Notes: generated by a model from the sequence alone, not told the origin. Counted from the stretch's first letter, positions 6,849 to 15,053 are shown. The stretch: DNA of 16,465 nt from Bacteroidota bacterium (GCA_004322375.1 SCUC01000545.1:1-16465), one strand, 5' to 3'. Made by a program: numbers and translations.

Positions 6849-9314
6849 TTACAAGCTCCAAAAGTAGTTTATTTTTAACAAAAGTACATTGTCCATCGGA
6901 AGCCGAAAGGTCTCGCCAAAATCTTCTCCCCAGGAAGTACGATAAATCCCCCTATACCCTTCACGATTTTGTGTCCAAACAAGATATGCAGCGCTGCCCG
7001 GAAGGTACTCCCATCGTAAAACGACATTGGCGTTCAACACTTGTTGATTAAAATCGGGGTCGTAAAACGTGGTAGAATTTTGATAATCGTACGGCATCAG
7101 CTCCGTCGGCGATTCGAGCTTACGAAAATCCTCATAATGCACTTTTACGAGAAGCGCCTGCACGAAAAACTGAGCGCTGAACCGGGGCGTAAAGGTGATT
7201 GTTCCTCGAAGTGAAAAATCCCGCTGGTCAACATCTCTCTGCCCGAAAAGGTTAAACCCATCATCTGTATATTGAGGAATTACCCATGCCTCTTCTTTTC
7301 GCGTTTCATAAAACGTGAAACCCGGCGTAAGCTCTATCCAGGTCGTCGGGCGCAGAGTAAATCGTATCAACGCAATTCTCGTTTCCATCCCTTTCGTTGA
7401 AGTTTCAACTCCTCCATGCAGAAGCGCGTTCACCGGCTTGCGAATATCTGTTTGAAGCGTCATCACAAAGCTGTTCCCTGCCGGTCTGCGGTATAATCCA
7501 ATAATTCCTCTATTCTCGTCATCGTATGCCGGGAATATCTGCTTATAATTTAACGTAACAGTCCAAAAGTTTCTGAATTCAGCGCTCGGTTCGAACTCGA
7601 GTTCAGCGAGCGTTCTATTTCCTTCCCAGTTCCAGCGGTAATTCAACTGCACCGTGTTCCCGTACCTGCGTAACGGTTCGGTTGCGCGGTCTTCCTTGTA
7701 GGTAATTTGTGTATAGCCTCCGTGCTCTCGCGGCTGGCTGTAGTACCCAAGATCGTCAATGAAAAAATTCTTTGTCGAAAAATCATAAAAAGAAAATGCG
7801 AGCCAGTGCGCGGCTTCGAGCTTTCCCAGTCCTATTCTTCCGGCTGCGCCTGTGAGCTTGTTCTCATTCTGCAGTGTTTTCATCGAGCCCGCGAGATAGC
7901 CATCTATCCCATACATACCATCCTCTAATCGAATGCGCCAATCAACTCCGCCGCTTGCCGAAGGAAATCTTGTCTCCTTAAACACTCCGGTTGCCATCAT
8001 GCCGATAGATGCCTGTTCATTAATATCATGTTTCAGGCGCAGCACGTTGTAGCTTGCTTGTGGCTCAAAAATCACGGGAGGCTTCGTGTTACCGGCAATA
8101 TCTTGCTCAATTCCTTCCTCCTCTGCAGTTAACGCCGACAACATGCCAAACGAAAGCCCATTCTCTGTCCTGCCGGTATATTTCGCTGCGCCGAGAATTG
8201 TGGTTACCTGCGGCTGGTCGGCAAAAAAATATCCGGCTGATGGCGTTCCGTATGGCGGGAACGGCTGCTTCCCGATTCTTCGCGAATAAAATAAGTTGAG
8301 AGACCTGTTATCGAACAACGTTCCGAATGAAAAGAGTTGAGAACCTTCCAAAAAGAATGGTCGTTTTTCCGGATAGAACGTCTCAAACACCGTCAGGTTA
8401 AGTACCGCCTGGTCAACCTCCACCTGACCGAAATCAGGATTGATCGCGAGATTAAGTGTAGAGTTATTGCCAATGCCCATTTTCAGATCAAGTCCTGCAT
8501 CTGCGGCAAAATGTTCTTGCAAAGGAAATGGGGCGGGCTTGGAAAGAAAACTCTGCTTCATCACCCCATACACAAGAGCGTCAAGGTGAAGCGGGGGCTG
8601 AATATTCTCAATTCCTAAAAGGTGTCCCATCTTCGATACGGAAGAAATTGTTCCCGGGGGCGCATCCTTTCGCGCGATCATCACCCATTCATCGGTCTCC
8701 TTCTTGCGCGCGATATAACGCCGGAAGTTGATACCCCACACTTGCTCTGTATCCTGTTTTGAAAAACGGAGCGCGCTATACGGTATCTTAAATTCGCCTG
8801 ACCACCCATCGCTTTGCACGTTCGCCTCAAAATCCCATACTGCATCCCACTGCACGTCATAGACAAGTCCATCGTGAGATAACGTACCATCCGATACCAC
8901 GCCCGACACCGACCCGCTGAAAAGAAATGCCGTATTGTGGTCATGGTACGAATCAATCATCACCGATAACCGGTCTGCTTGAGAGGTCCGGTCTCTGCGG
9001 GTGAGTTGTTGTACAATTGCAGCCGGTTCTGAATCGTAACAATAAATGCCGACATAGAGAGCGTCATCATCATACAGCACTTTGATTGTTGTTCGCTCGG
9101 TTGGTTCAGCTCCTTCTTCCGGGTCAAACTGCGTAAAATCGGAAATAGAAGGAGTGAGTTCCCAGGAAGGCTCAAGAAGATTTCCATCAATAGAAATTTG
9201 TGAATGCGTACGCGTCGCACGCACCACTCTCTCTCCTACTTCTGCATGGACAATCTGAGCATTCATAGGAATGAAATAACTTAAGATAAATGCAAAAAAA
9301 GCCTTTTTGTGCAT
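6849..9314 (-). CDS. DUF5916 family protein: CBM9-like domain plus outer-membrane beta barrel
   Basis: The 821-residue protein has a signal sequence (about 1-24, ending IVHA). Residues about 30-215 form a carbohydrate-binding family-9-like domain (ISIDGNLLEPSWE, TIKVLYDDDALYVGIYCYD, DRLSVMIDSY, WDAVWDFEANVQSDGWSGEFKIPYSALRF). The remainder is rich in alternating beta strands and contains PEKRPFFLEGSQLF (about 332-345), a hallmark of DUF5916 proteins. It ends in MDNVLLLKINYFWSL, an aromatic C terminus typical of outer-membrane barrels. The family is common in Bacteroidota and related phyla, its ligand is unknown, and no catalytic residues are identifiable. It is probably the first gene of the minus-strand envelope cluster, with a promoter at 9326-9354. 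The ATG at 9314 has no Shine-Dalgarno sequence. Confidence 0.88.
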   Translation of the reverse strand: MHKKAFFAFILSYFIPMNAQIVHAEVGERVVRATRTHSQISIDGNLLEPSWELTPSISDFTQFDPEEGAEPTERTTIKVLYDDDALYVGIYCYDSEPAAIVQQLTRRDRTSQADRLSVMIDSYHDHNTAFLFSGSVSGVVSDGTLSHDGLVYDVQWDAVWDFEANVQSDGWSGEFKIPYSALRFSKQDTEQVWGINFRRYIARKKETDEWVMIARKDAPPGTISSVSKMGHLLGIENIQPPLHLDALVYGVMKQSFLSKPAPFPLQEHFAADAGLDLKMGIGNNSTLNLAINPDFGQVEVDQAVLNLTVFETFYPEKRPFFLEGSQLFSFGTLFDNRSLNLFYSRRIGKQPFPPYGTPSAGYFFADQPQVTTILGAAKYTGRTENGLSFGMLSALTAEEEGIEQDIAGNTKPPVIFEPQASYNVLRLKHDINEQASIGMMATGVFKETRFPSASGGVDWRIRLEDGMYGIDGYLAGSMKTLQNENKLTGAAGRIGLGKLEAAHWLAFSFYDFSTKNFFIDDLGYYSQPREHGGYTQITYKEDRATEPLRRYGNTVQLNYRWNWEGNRTLAELEFEPSAEFRNFWTVTLNYKQIFPAYDDENRGIIGLYRRPAGNSFVMTLQTDIRKPVNALLHGGVETSTKGMETRIALIRFTLRPTTWIELTPGFTFYETRKEEAWVIPQYTDDGFNLFGQRDVDQRDFSLRGTITFTPRFSAQFFVQALLVKVHYEDFRKLESPTELMPYDYQNSTTFYDPDFNQQVLNANVVLRWEYLPGSAAYLVWTQNREGYRGIYRTSWGEDFGETFRLPMDNVLLLKINYFWSL

Positions 9315-9325
9315 AATTTTGTACG

Positions 9326-9354
9326 AACATACGATAAAGTTTACTGAAATGCAA
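9326..9354 (-). promoter_or_regulatory. Candidate promoter of the DUF5916 gene, near-leaderless
   Basis: On the minus strand TTGCAT (9349-9354) and TATGTT (9326-9331) are separated by 17 bases. Initiation 6-7 nt downstream would fall near 9319, only about 5 nt before the ATG at 9314. This agrees with the absence of a ribosome-binding site. The MITE-like element begins 25 bp upstream of the -35 box. Confidence 0.45.
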
Positions 9355-9378
9355 GCATACTGAAATAATATTATTCCA

Positions 9379-9520
9379 GGGTGATCTAAAAACTACCACT
9401 CTTTCATTCCCAAATTTTTTTATTGGCTTACAGCTCGTAGAGGAATCTTGAGCCATTTGAAGTAAATTCCGGCTTGAATCCTGCGGGAATGACAGTAGGA
9501 TTGGGTTTTTAGAACCACCC
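9379..9520. mobile_element. 142-bp MITE-like element in the divergent DUF5916/ubiE region
   Basis: The left end (9379-9411, GGGTGATCTAAAAAC ... TCATTCCC) and the reverse complement of the right end (9485-9520, GGGTGGTTCTAAAAAC ... GTCATTCCC) form imperfect terminal inverted repeats of about 33-36 bp. TCCA directly flanks both ends (9375-9378 and 9521-9524), as expected for a 4-bp target duplication. The inside holds further weak inverted repeats (9442-9454 with 9471-9481) and no credible gene. It occupies about half of the 303-bp intergenic stretch 9315-9617. The rest contains the DUF5916 promoter, an AT-rich 12-bp palindrome (9364-9375) and the ubiE leader. A subterminal core (9474-9494) recurs with 19/21 identity at 1462-1482. 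Confidence 0.6.
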
Positions 9521-9617
9521 TCCACTTGCAGTTTCGGTATCAAATTCCAATTCTCCTCTCATTATCTCAACATTAGTTATTTGATTCTTTGATATATTTT
9601 CAGGAAATTCAATTCCT

Positions 9618-10349
9618 ATGAATCAACAACCATCCTCATTGCCGGCGCGTTCGAAACCCGAAGCGATTCGCGAAATGTTCAACGCGATTGCCCCCACGTA
9701 TGATATGCTTAATCATTTGCTTAGCTTCGGATTAGATATCCTGTGGAGAAAAAAAGCTGTAACGTTATTGAAAGAAAAGCATCACAAAGACTTCCTCGAT
9801 ATAGCCGCGGGAAGCGGCGATCTTGCCTTTGATGTTTTACGGCTCCATCCCCGCACCCTCGTCGCTACCGATTTTGCCTACAACATGCTAACTGTGTTGC
9901 AACGGAAAATTGAACAAAGGAATATTACTCCATCTCCTCTGGTCGTTTCTTGCGATGCGCTGCATCTTCCGTTTAAATCAGAAAGCTTTGATGCCACGAT
10001 GGTCGCCTTTGGAATTCGGAACTTTGCCGATAGATTACAATCATTAAAAGAAATGCACAGGGTGTTACGACCGGACGGCATTTCTCTGATATTAGAATTG
10101 ACTACTCCAACAGTGCCGATAGTTAAGGAAGCATACTCGTTTTACTCAAAACAAATCTTGCCGATGATAGGGGAATTAATCTCGCAGCACAACTCAGCGT
10201 ACAGCTATTTGCCCGCCTCAATTTCAAACTTTCCTCCGGCAGCAGAATTTACCGCTCTTATGAAGCAAGCAGGATTTGCCGAAGTAACAGTTCATTCGCT
10301 TTCATTTGGAGTTGCAACGATATTTGTAGGAAGGAAAACCGCTACTTAG
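9618..10349 (+). CDS. ubiE/menG: Demethylmenaquinone methyltransferase (UbiE/MenG family)
   Basis: This enzyme catalyses the SAM-dependent C-methylation that converts demethylmenaquinone to menaquinone (and the benzoquinone equivalent where ubiquinone is made). At 243 residues it has the usual family length. Visible signatures are MFNAIAPTYDMLNHLLSFGLDILWR (20-44), the SAM motif FLDIAAGSGDLAFDV (59-73), D85 after LVA, CDALHLPF (112-119), FDATMVAFGIRNFADR (124-139), the post-motif HRVLRPDG (147-154) and the C-terminal YSYLPASISNFPPAAEF (195-211). An AGGAA site (9602-9606) precedes the ATG by 11 nt and could pair weakly with TTCCT at 9613-9617. The stop codon lies in the first unit of the heptad array. 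With no ubiquinone genes in view, menaquinone is the likelier product; this is inference. Confidence 0.95.
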   Translation: MNQQPSSLPARSKPEAIREMFNAIAPTYDMLNHLLSFGLDILWRKKAVTLLKEKHHKDFLDIAAGSGDLAFDVLRLHPRTLVATDFAYNMLTVLQRKIEQRNITPSPLVVSCDALHLPFKSESFDATMVAFGIRNFADRLQSLKEMHRVLRPDGISLILELTTPTVPIVKEAYSFYSKQILPMIGELISQHNSAYSYLPASISNFPPAAEFTALMKQAGFAEVTVHSLSFGVATIFVGRKTAT

Positions 10350-10558
10350 TACTTCGTACTTTGCTCTTTGTACTTGGTGCTTTGTTCTTGGTACTTTGTT
10401 CTTTGGTCTTTGGTCTTTGTTCTTCGTACTTTGTTCTTCGTACTCTACTCTTCGCTCACACCGCCCAGCGCTCACAGCCCACCGCTCTATGCTCCGCGCT
10501 CTAAGCTCTTACATCTTGCATCCTGTATCTTGCATCTTTTTTCCTTTTTACTTTTTAC
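10342..10558. repeat. Degenerate tandem heptanucleotide array of 31 units between convergent genes
   Basis: The segment divides without a gap into 31 units of 7 bp. Units 1-14 and 16 fit NNNCTTN (GTACTTC, GTACTTT, GTTCTTG, GGTCTTT). Most of units 17-24 fit NNNCTCN/NNNCCCN (GCGCTCA, CCGCTCT, AAGCTCT). Units 25-28 fit NNNATCN (TGCATCT, TGTATCT), and the last three are TTTTTCC, TTTTTAC, TTTTTAC. The central triplet thus shifts CTT to CTC to ATC while the phase is kept. The plus strand is pyrimidine-rich. The first unit overlaps the ubiE stop codon (TAG, 10347-10349) and the last two contain the rlmD stop (TAA on minus, 10555-10557). No hairpin terminator is seen here. Heptanucleotide STRR repeats of filamentous cyanobacteria are the closest known parallel. 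Confidence 0.85.
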
Positions 10559-11985
10559 TTGACAATTGAAAACCTCGCCACCGCCTCGATATGGTCCGTA
10601 TGCGGAAACATATCCACGGGTTGAACGACGTCAAGCGAGTAACCACCCTCAGCCAACAGTTTTGCATCTCGCGCCTGCGTTGAAGGATTGCAGCTAACAT
10701 AGACAATTCGCTCAGGCTTGAGCTTCAACACCTGCTCAATCACTTTCGGATGAACTCCGCTTCGGGGCGGGTCAAGCACAACTACGGTCGGCTTGGGGTG
10801 TTCTTTCAGCCAGCCTGTTTTTGTCTGTTCCGGGTCTTTTTTGGAGTATAATCCCTCTTGCAAATTGCCCTTCAAAAAGAAACAATTCGTTACCTTATTT
10901 AGCTCGGCGTTGCGTTGTGCATCGGCGATGGCGCTATCAACCACTTCTATTCCGATAACGCGTTCTACGGCATCCGAAAGAAATAACGCGATAGTTCCCG
11001 TCCCGCTGTACAAATCATACACAACATCCGATGGCTGCAATTTTGCAAGCTCCTTTGTAACGGAATACAGCTTTTCCGTTTGCAGCGTGTTCGTTTGGAA
11101 AAATGAATTTGCCGAGATATGAAATATATACCCGCCAATTTGTTCCGTGATATATCCTTCACCGTGATAGACCTTCTCCTTATCGCCAATCGCGACCATG
11201 GATTTTCTCTCGGTGATATTATTGACAATCGTCGTCGTATCTGGAAAATCTTTCAGCAGCAGCTTTGTCAGGTTTTGCATCGCTTCCTCCCAATCGTGCG
11301 TGGTAACAAGATTAATCATGCGTTCACCCGTTCGTTTCGCCTCGCGAATAACCAGATGGCGTAAGTATCCTTCATGGGTTCGGGTTTGGTAAGCGTTCAT
11401 TCCCCATAAGCGAAATATTTCCCGCACAGTAGTAAGAATATGTGTGCTTGTCTCCGATTGCAAATAGCACTCCTCAACGTTCAGCACCTTATCGTACCGT
11501 TCGGGAATGTGCAAGCCGAGCGCAAGCTCCTGCTTGATTTCATCCTTCGTAAGCATCTCCTCATCCGTTAGCCAACGCTCGTTCGAGAAGGTGAACTCCA
11601 TTTTATTCCGGTAATAATAGGGCTCGTCACAGCCGACAACGGGAAGGATTTCTACCGAATCAAAGCCGCCGATACGCTTGAACACATCTACGACGTTTTT
11701 CCGTTTAAAATCAAGCTGTGCCTGATACTCTAGCGTTTGCCATCTGCACCCCCCGCACGTCCCGAAATGCTTGCACCGTGCCTCAACCCGATGCGGCGAG
11801 GGAGTGAGGATTTCAACAGCCCGCGCCTCGGCAAAATTCTTCTTTACTTTCCATACTTTCGCCTTGACAATATCCCCCGGCACGGCATCTTCAACAAAAA
11901 CAACCAATCCTTCGTGATGAGCGACAGTCGTCCCATCGCCCGAAAGGCTTTCAATAGTAAGCGTTACTTCTGAGTTTTTTTCCAT
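10555..11985 (-). CDS. rlmD: 23S rRNA (uracil-C5)-methyltransferase, RlmD/RumA family
   Basis: The 476-residue enzyme belongs to the RumA family, which makes 5-methyluridine in 23S rRNA (U1939 in E. coli). It has an N-terminal TRAM RNA-binding domain (about 1-62, LSGDGTTVAHHEGLVVFVEDAVPGD). The iron-sulphur ligands are C71, C77 and C80 (CKHFGTCGGC) plus probable C173. SAM-binding motifs are FFQTNT (295-300) and DLYSGTGTIALFL (324-336), followed by LDPPRSGVHP (404-413). The catalytic nucleophile is C432 in YVSCNPST, and the base is E468 in DHIEAVA. All key residues are intact. The E. coli position is by family; target site in this organism is inferred. No Shine-Dalgarno sequence precedes the ATG at 11985. 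The 3' end lies in the heptad array, convergent with ubiE. Confidence 0.92.
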   Translation of the reverse strand: MEKNSEVTLTIESLSGDGTTVAHHEGLVVFVEDAVPGDIVKAKVWKVKKNFAEARAVEILTPSPHRVEARCKHFGTCGGCRWQTLEYQAQLDFKRKNVVDVFKRIGGFDSVEILPVVGCDEPYYYRNKMEFTFSNERWLTDEEMLTKDEIKQELALGLHIPERYDKVLNVEECYLQSETSTHILTTVREIFRLWGMNAYQTRTHEGYLRHLVIREAKRTGERMINLVTTHDWEEAMQNLTKLLLKDFPDTTTIVNNITERKSMVAIGDKEKVYHGEGYITEQIGGYIFHISANSFFQTNTLQTEKLYSVTKELAKLQPSDVVYDLYSGTGTIALFLSDAVERVIGIEVVDSAIADAQRNAELNKVTNCFFLKGNLQEGLYSKKDPEQTKTGWLKEHPKPTVVVLDPPRSGVHPKVIEQVLKLKPERIVYVSCNPSTQARDAKLLAEGGYSLDVVQPVDMFPHTDHIEAVARFSIVK

Positions 11986-12078
11986 AGATAGGTAATATAC
12001 AGAAAAAATTACCCGGAAATGCGATTTGAGATATGAGACATAGGATTTTTAACAGTTTTTGGGGATTGGAGAGGAAAA

Positions 12079-12126
12079 TGTTACAAGTTAGTAACTTACT
12101 AATGTGTAAGTTACAATGTTGTAACA
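12079..12126. repeat. Nested concentric inverted repeat, possible operator
   Basis: The outer arms TGTTACAA (12079-12086) and TTGTAACA (12119-12126) and the inner arms GTAACTTAC (12091-12099) and GTAAGTTAC (12106-12114) are all perfect and share one centre (12102.5). A mismatched 4-nt pair separates them. The motif GTTAC/GTAAC thus appears four times in 48 bp. It lies in the 198-bp divergent gap between rlmD and the protease gene, 44 bp upstream of the latter's likely -10 box. It could be a double operator or a cruciform/hairpin. There is no T tract. Confidence 0.55.
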
Positions 12127-12169
12127 AGACAGGAAAAAAATGATTTTGTGATTTTGACTGTGAAATAGC

Positions 12170-12175
12170 TATACT
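12170..12175 (+). promoter_or_regulatory. Candidate -10 box giving a leaderless protease mRNA
   Basis: TATACT lies 8 nt before the ATG at 12184, so transcription would start at or within about 2 nt of the start codon. No Shine-Dalgarno sequence is present, and an in-frame TAG (12166-12168) precludes a longer protein. A -35 match is poor at standard spacing: TTGACT (12154-12159) is 10 nt from TATACT and 15 nt from the alternative TTATAC (12175-12180). Confidence 0.35.
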
Positions 12176-12183
12176 TATACATT

Positions 12184-12546
12184 ATGGGACTTACTTACGT
12201 TACAGTTTCAATCAAACCTGTTGGCTCGGAGAATGGAGCATACGAGCATCTTTTTCTCGTTGATACCGGGGCAACCGATACAATGGCTCCGGGACCCGAA
12301 TTAAAAAAAGCAGGGATAAAACCGATTGGCAAAACCACGTATGAACTCGCTAAAGGCAATTTGCTTGAGTTTGAATTTGGCTTAGGGCAAATTGAATTCA
12401 TGGGAGAGATTACGAGCGGAAGAATTATTTTTGGACCCGAAGGAACCGAGCCCTTGCTGGGAGTAACCGCTCTCGAATCGGTCGGCATCATCGTTGACTC
12501 AACCAACCGAACACTCAAACGATTGCCTGCGATACCGTTGAAGTGA
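12184..12546 (+). CDS. Clan AA retropepsin-like aspartic protease
   Basis: The 120-residue protein is the size of a single retropepsin monomer. It carries the active-site motif LVDTGATDTMAP (residues 25-36; catalytic D27) and the downstream strand-hairpin TEPLLGVTALESVGIIVD (about 90-107), matching the hydrophobic-hydrophobic-G motif of the fold. Such proteases act as homodimers, each chain giving one aspartate. There is no signal sequence or membrane segment, so it is probably cytoplasmic. Bacterial members are widespread but their substrates are mostly unknown. It stands alone, divergent from rlmD and convergent with the Type III restriction operon. The start is the first ATG after an in-frame stop and may be leaderless. 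Confidence 0.85.
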   Translation: MGLTYVTVSIKPVGSENGAYEHLFLVDTGATDTMAPGPELKKAGIKPIGKTTYELAKGNLLEFEFGLGQIEFMGEITSGRIIFGPEGTEPLLGVTALESVGIIVDSTNRTLKRLPAIPLK

Positions 12547-12596
12547 GAGTACTATGTCTGCTGAGAAATACTTAACACACCTTACGGCAACGATTG

Positions 12597-12623
12597 GGTA
12601 AATGTTAACATTGAGAATTTACC
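12597..12623. repeat. Weak hairpin between the convergent protease and res genes
   Basis: GGTAAAT (12597-12603) and ATTTACC (12617-12623) form a 7-bp stem with a 13-nt loop that includes the palindrome GTTAAC. There is no T tract on either strand, so a role as intrinsic terminator is doubtful. Confidence 0.25.
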
Positions 12624-12641
12624 GGTGGAGGCGGGGTAATT

Positions 12642-15053
12642 TCATAGTGAAACAGCTGAACTAATAATTCCTCTAAAGCTTTTCGTTGGCACACATTGAT
12701 CATGGGGAATTAATTTGTAACTCCACTTTTTATCAGTAGCTTTGATAATTGTTTCGCACCAAACTTGGGCCGCTTTTGTTTTTACTACTACATCATGATT
12801 GTTATTGGATTGTGCCTCTAAAATCTCTTTTCTCATTTTGACCTCTAATACGAAATATTCATCATTAGTAGTGCGTACAACAAAGTCTGGATGGTAACTC
12901 CCTTTTTTAGTTTCTATCTTAAATTGACCGCTGGGAGGACGTATCCAACATTTTACTTCTTTGTCTTTATGTAAAATATCTGCAACAAATTTTTCTTCTT
13001 TTGAATCGAAAATATTTTTTGTAAAAATAGTTTTCTGGTATCCGCTGATAATATTATCAATGACATCTGCTACAATCACTTTGTCCTTATGCTTCACTTT
13101 ATAGCCTTTCGGAAAATTACGCCAATAGGTTCCCCATACTATAGGTTCGTTTTTCGTTTGATATAAAACTATTGATTTCGCTTGAAGTTTTTGGTTAAGT
13201 TGACTAAAAATATCTTCGACGATTTTGCGACGGTTCTTAAACAGAATTTCTTCTCTTTTCCCTGAGACAACATTTGCCTTATCAAGATAAGACTTGACGA
13301 ATTCTTGTAATTGCTTTTTGTCTGTCCCTACATAAAACTCCTCGTACTCATCACAAAGCAAACGGACGAAGAAATTGACGAGAGAACCTTTGCATTGCTC
13401 AAGAATAGTTTCATATTCTATTTCGCGATCTTGTTCTGTCGCTATATCTTTGCCGATTAACCTCTGATCAAGATCATAAAATTCTTCTATAGTTGGACTA
13501 ATCTTCTCAAGCGATATTTCGTCGTTTGAAGTTACTTTTGCTGATACAACAGGAATATTAATTTTGTATTGTTCTTCTCCATCAGGCTCAATTTTGATTT
13601 GTTCTATCTCTCCGCTTGAACCGATCCGTACGCCAACGGCATCTAAAACTTCTTGAGCTTTGGCAAGCACTGCTGAGTATTTTTCATGTGAAATGATTTC
13701 GAGCGTGTCAAGCTCTAGTCTTTCTGTATGTTCTTCTTTACTAAGGTCTGAATCCTTATGAAGCTGTCTTCCAAATGGTAGCCTGAGCCCGCGCCCTAAT
13801 GTTTGTTGGGTCATAATCTCACTTGCAGAAACACGGAGAGGAATAATTGTGTAAATCGTTTTAACATCCCATCCTTCTTTGAGTTTATTGACATGAATAA
13901 CAACTTCTATTGTACTTTCGGGTTTTTCCAAATCAAGTAGTTTTTGTATCTGCTCGTCATCGCTACCTTGATGAATAGAAATCACCTTTCCCTTATATTG
14001 TCCCTTCATAAATTCATCGCTTTGCAGTTTCTCTGCAATTCTATCACATTCTTTTAGTTCAGCACCTCTTACAGATGGCGGCGCACAAATAAGAACACGA
14101 GGTTTTACAATTGGCAACCCATTATTCAGGCAGAATGTCTCCAGCAAAACTTTTTTTCGTTCATGGAGAAGAAGACCATCCATCAGCTTTATATCTTCTT
14201 GCTCTTCGATAAGGCTGTCGTCATCACGCCGAGTAATAACGATAGGACGTTTAACGTAACCATCGATAATTGCCTCGCGTAAGGAGTAAGCGTAAATGAT
14301 GTTATTCACTTTTGGGGTCGCGGTAAACTCAAGCCCTAAGATTGGTTTTAACGCGTTTATAGCTTTGAGCGATTGCTCCGCTCTTACGTTGTGGCTTTCA
14401 TCCATTAACATTACAAGATCATTTTTCTCTCTTAAAATATCAGCGAAGCTCCCCCCAAGATTTTCGTTTAGTTTATGAAACTTGAACTCTACATCCGTCC
14501 TTTCATTAAATATCTTCTCAATATTGAAAATGTAAATATGGAGATCGTCAGAAAACAAATCCGGATACCCTGATAAGATATAATTATCTCCATCTATTAT
14601 TCTCGGTGATGGAAAATCAGAAATTCCTTTGAACACATACTTAGAAGAACTTGGACGAAAATCATCATTTCGATGTTTGTTGTAAATAGTGTCGCCTTTA
14701 GAAAGAATAAAGAAGTTTTTGTATCCTTTTGTTTTATAAAGATACGCGATGCACGCGCCCATAAGCATCGTCTTGCCGCCTCCGGTTGCAATAGAAAATG
14801 TAAATGAAGGAAAGGTTGTACCTATTCCCGGATTCAATTCATCTTGAACCTTAAATAGTTCTTCTTGTTTTTGCGTTGGTTTCTTAAAAAGATAACTGAA
14901 CTTTGGTTCTGAAATGATGCCGGTAATGGTTTTTTGTTTTGCTATTCCGCGACCAACTTCTACGCTTTTAATAATCTCATCAAGCGCTTTCAGACCTTCA
15001 CGTTGCGGTTTCCATAGCTGTAATTCTTTGATAAGTTGTTCAACAATGTTCAT
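12642..15053 (-). CDS. res: Type III restriction enzyme Res subunit (SF2 helicase plus PD-(D/E)XK nuclease)
   Basis: The 803-residue protein is an ATP-dependent translocase and nuclease that cleaves DNA with unmodified, oppositely oriented sites, acting in a complex with Mod. Helicase motifs appear in order: Walker A ATGGGKTMLM (89-98), Walker B-type MDESH (217-221), motif III FTATP (243-247), a motif V region HVNKLKEGWD (387-396) and motif VI QQTLGRGLRLP (416-426). The C-terminal nuclease shows E687 in SKEEKFVADIL, HPDF (D723) and LEVK (E737, K739), the PD-(D/E)XK triad spacing. It is somewhat shorter than EcoP15I-type Res (about 970 residues) but looks complete, with no frameshift. Its ATG overlaps the mod stop as ATGA at 15050-15053, so mod and res are probably translationally coupled. 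Confidence 0.93.
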   Translation of the reverse strand: MNIVEQLIKELQLWKPQREGLKALDEIIKSVEVGRGIAKQKTITGIISEPKFSYLFKKPTQKQEELFKVQDELNPGIGTTFPSFTFSIATGGGKTMLMGACIAYLYKTKGYKNFFILSKGDTIYNKHRNDDFRPSSSKYVFKGISDFPSPRIIDGDNYILSGYPDLFSDDLHIYIFNIEKIFNERTDVEFKFHKLNENLGGSFADILREKNDLVMLMDESHNVRAEQSLKAINALKPILGLEFTATPKVNNIIYAYSLREAIIDGYVKRPIVITRRDDDSLIEEQEDIKLMDGLLLHERKKVLLETFCLNNGLPIVKPRVLICAPPSVRGAELKECDRIAEKLQSDEFMKGQYKGKVISIHQGSDDEQIQKLLDLEKPESTIEVVIHVNKLKEGWDVKTIYTIIPLRVSASEIMTQQTLGRGLRLPFGRQLHKDSDLSKEEHTERLELDTLEIISHEKYSAVLAKAQEVLDAVGVRIGSSGEIEQIKIEPDGEEQYKINIPVVSAKVTSNDEISLEKISPTIEEFYDLDQRLIGKDIATEQDREIEYETILEQCKGSLVNFFVRLLCDEYEEFYVGTDKKQLQEFVKSYLDKANVVSGKREEILFKNRRKIVEDIFSQLNQKLQAKSIVLYQTKNEPIVWGTYWRNFPKGYKVKHKDKVIVADVIDNIISGYQKTIFTKNIFDSKEEKFVADILHKDKEVKCWIRPPSGQFKIETKKGSYHPDFVVRTTNDEYFVLEVKMRKEILEAQSNNNHDVVVKTKAAQVWCETIIKATDKKWSYKLIPHDQCVPTKSFRGIISSAVSL

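Noticed and set aside
9187..9543. A 118-codon minus-strand ORF
   Set aside because: It runs through the MITE-like element and into the start of the DUF5916 gene in another frame, and matches no family.
10342..10558. CRISPR array
   Set aside because: The period is 7 bp and continuous, with no spacers of 30 bp or more and no cas genes nearby.
10368..10562. A 64-codon plus-strand ORF after ubiE
   Set aside because: It is the translation of the 7-bp tandem array, which has no 3-base coding period; it has no ribosome-binding site or domain.
12195..12518. A 107-codon minus-strand ORF opposite the protease gene
   Set aside because: It is antisense to a gene with a clear DTGA active site and has no recognisable domain.
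12597..12623. Intrinsic terminator between the protease and res genes
   Set aside because: The stem is only 7 AT-rich base pairs, the loop is 13 nt, and neither strand has a T run.
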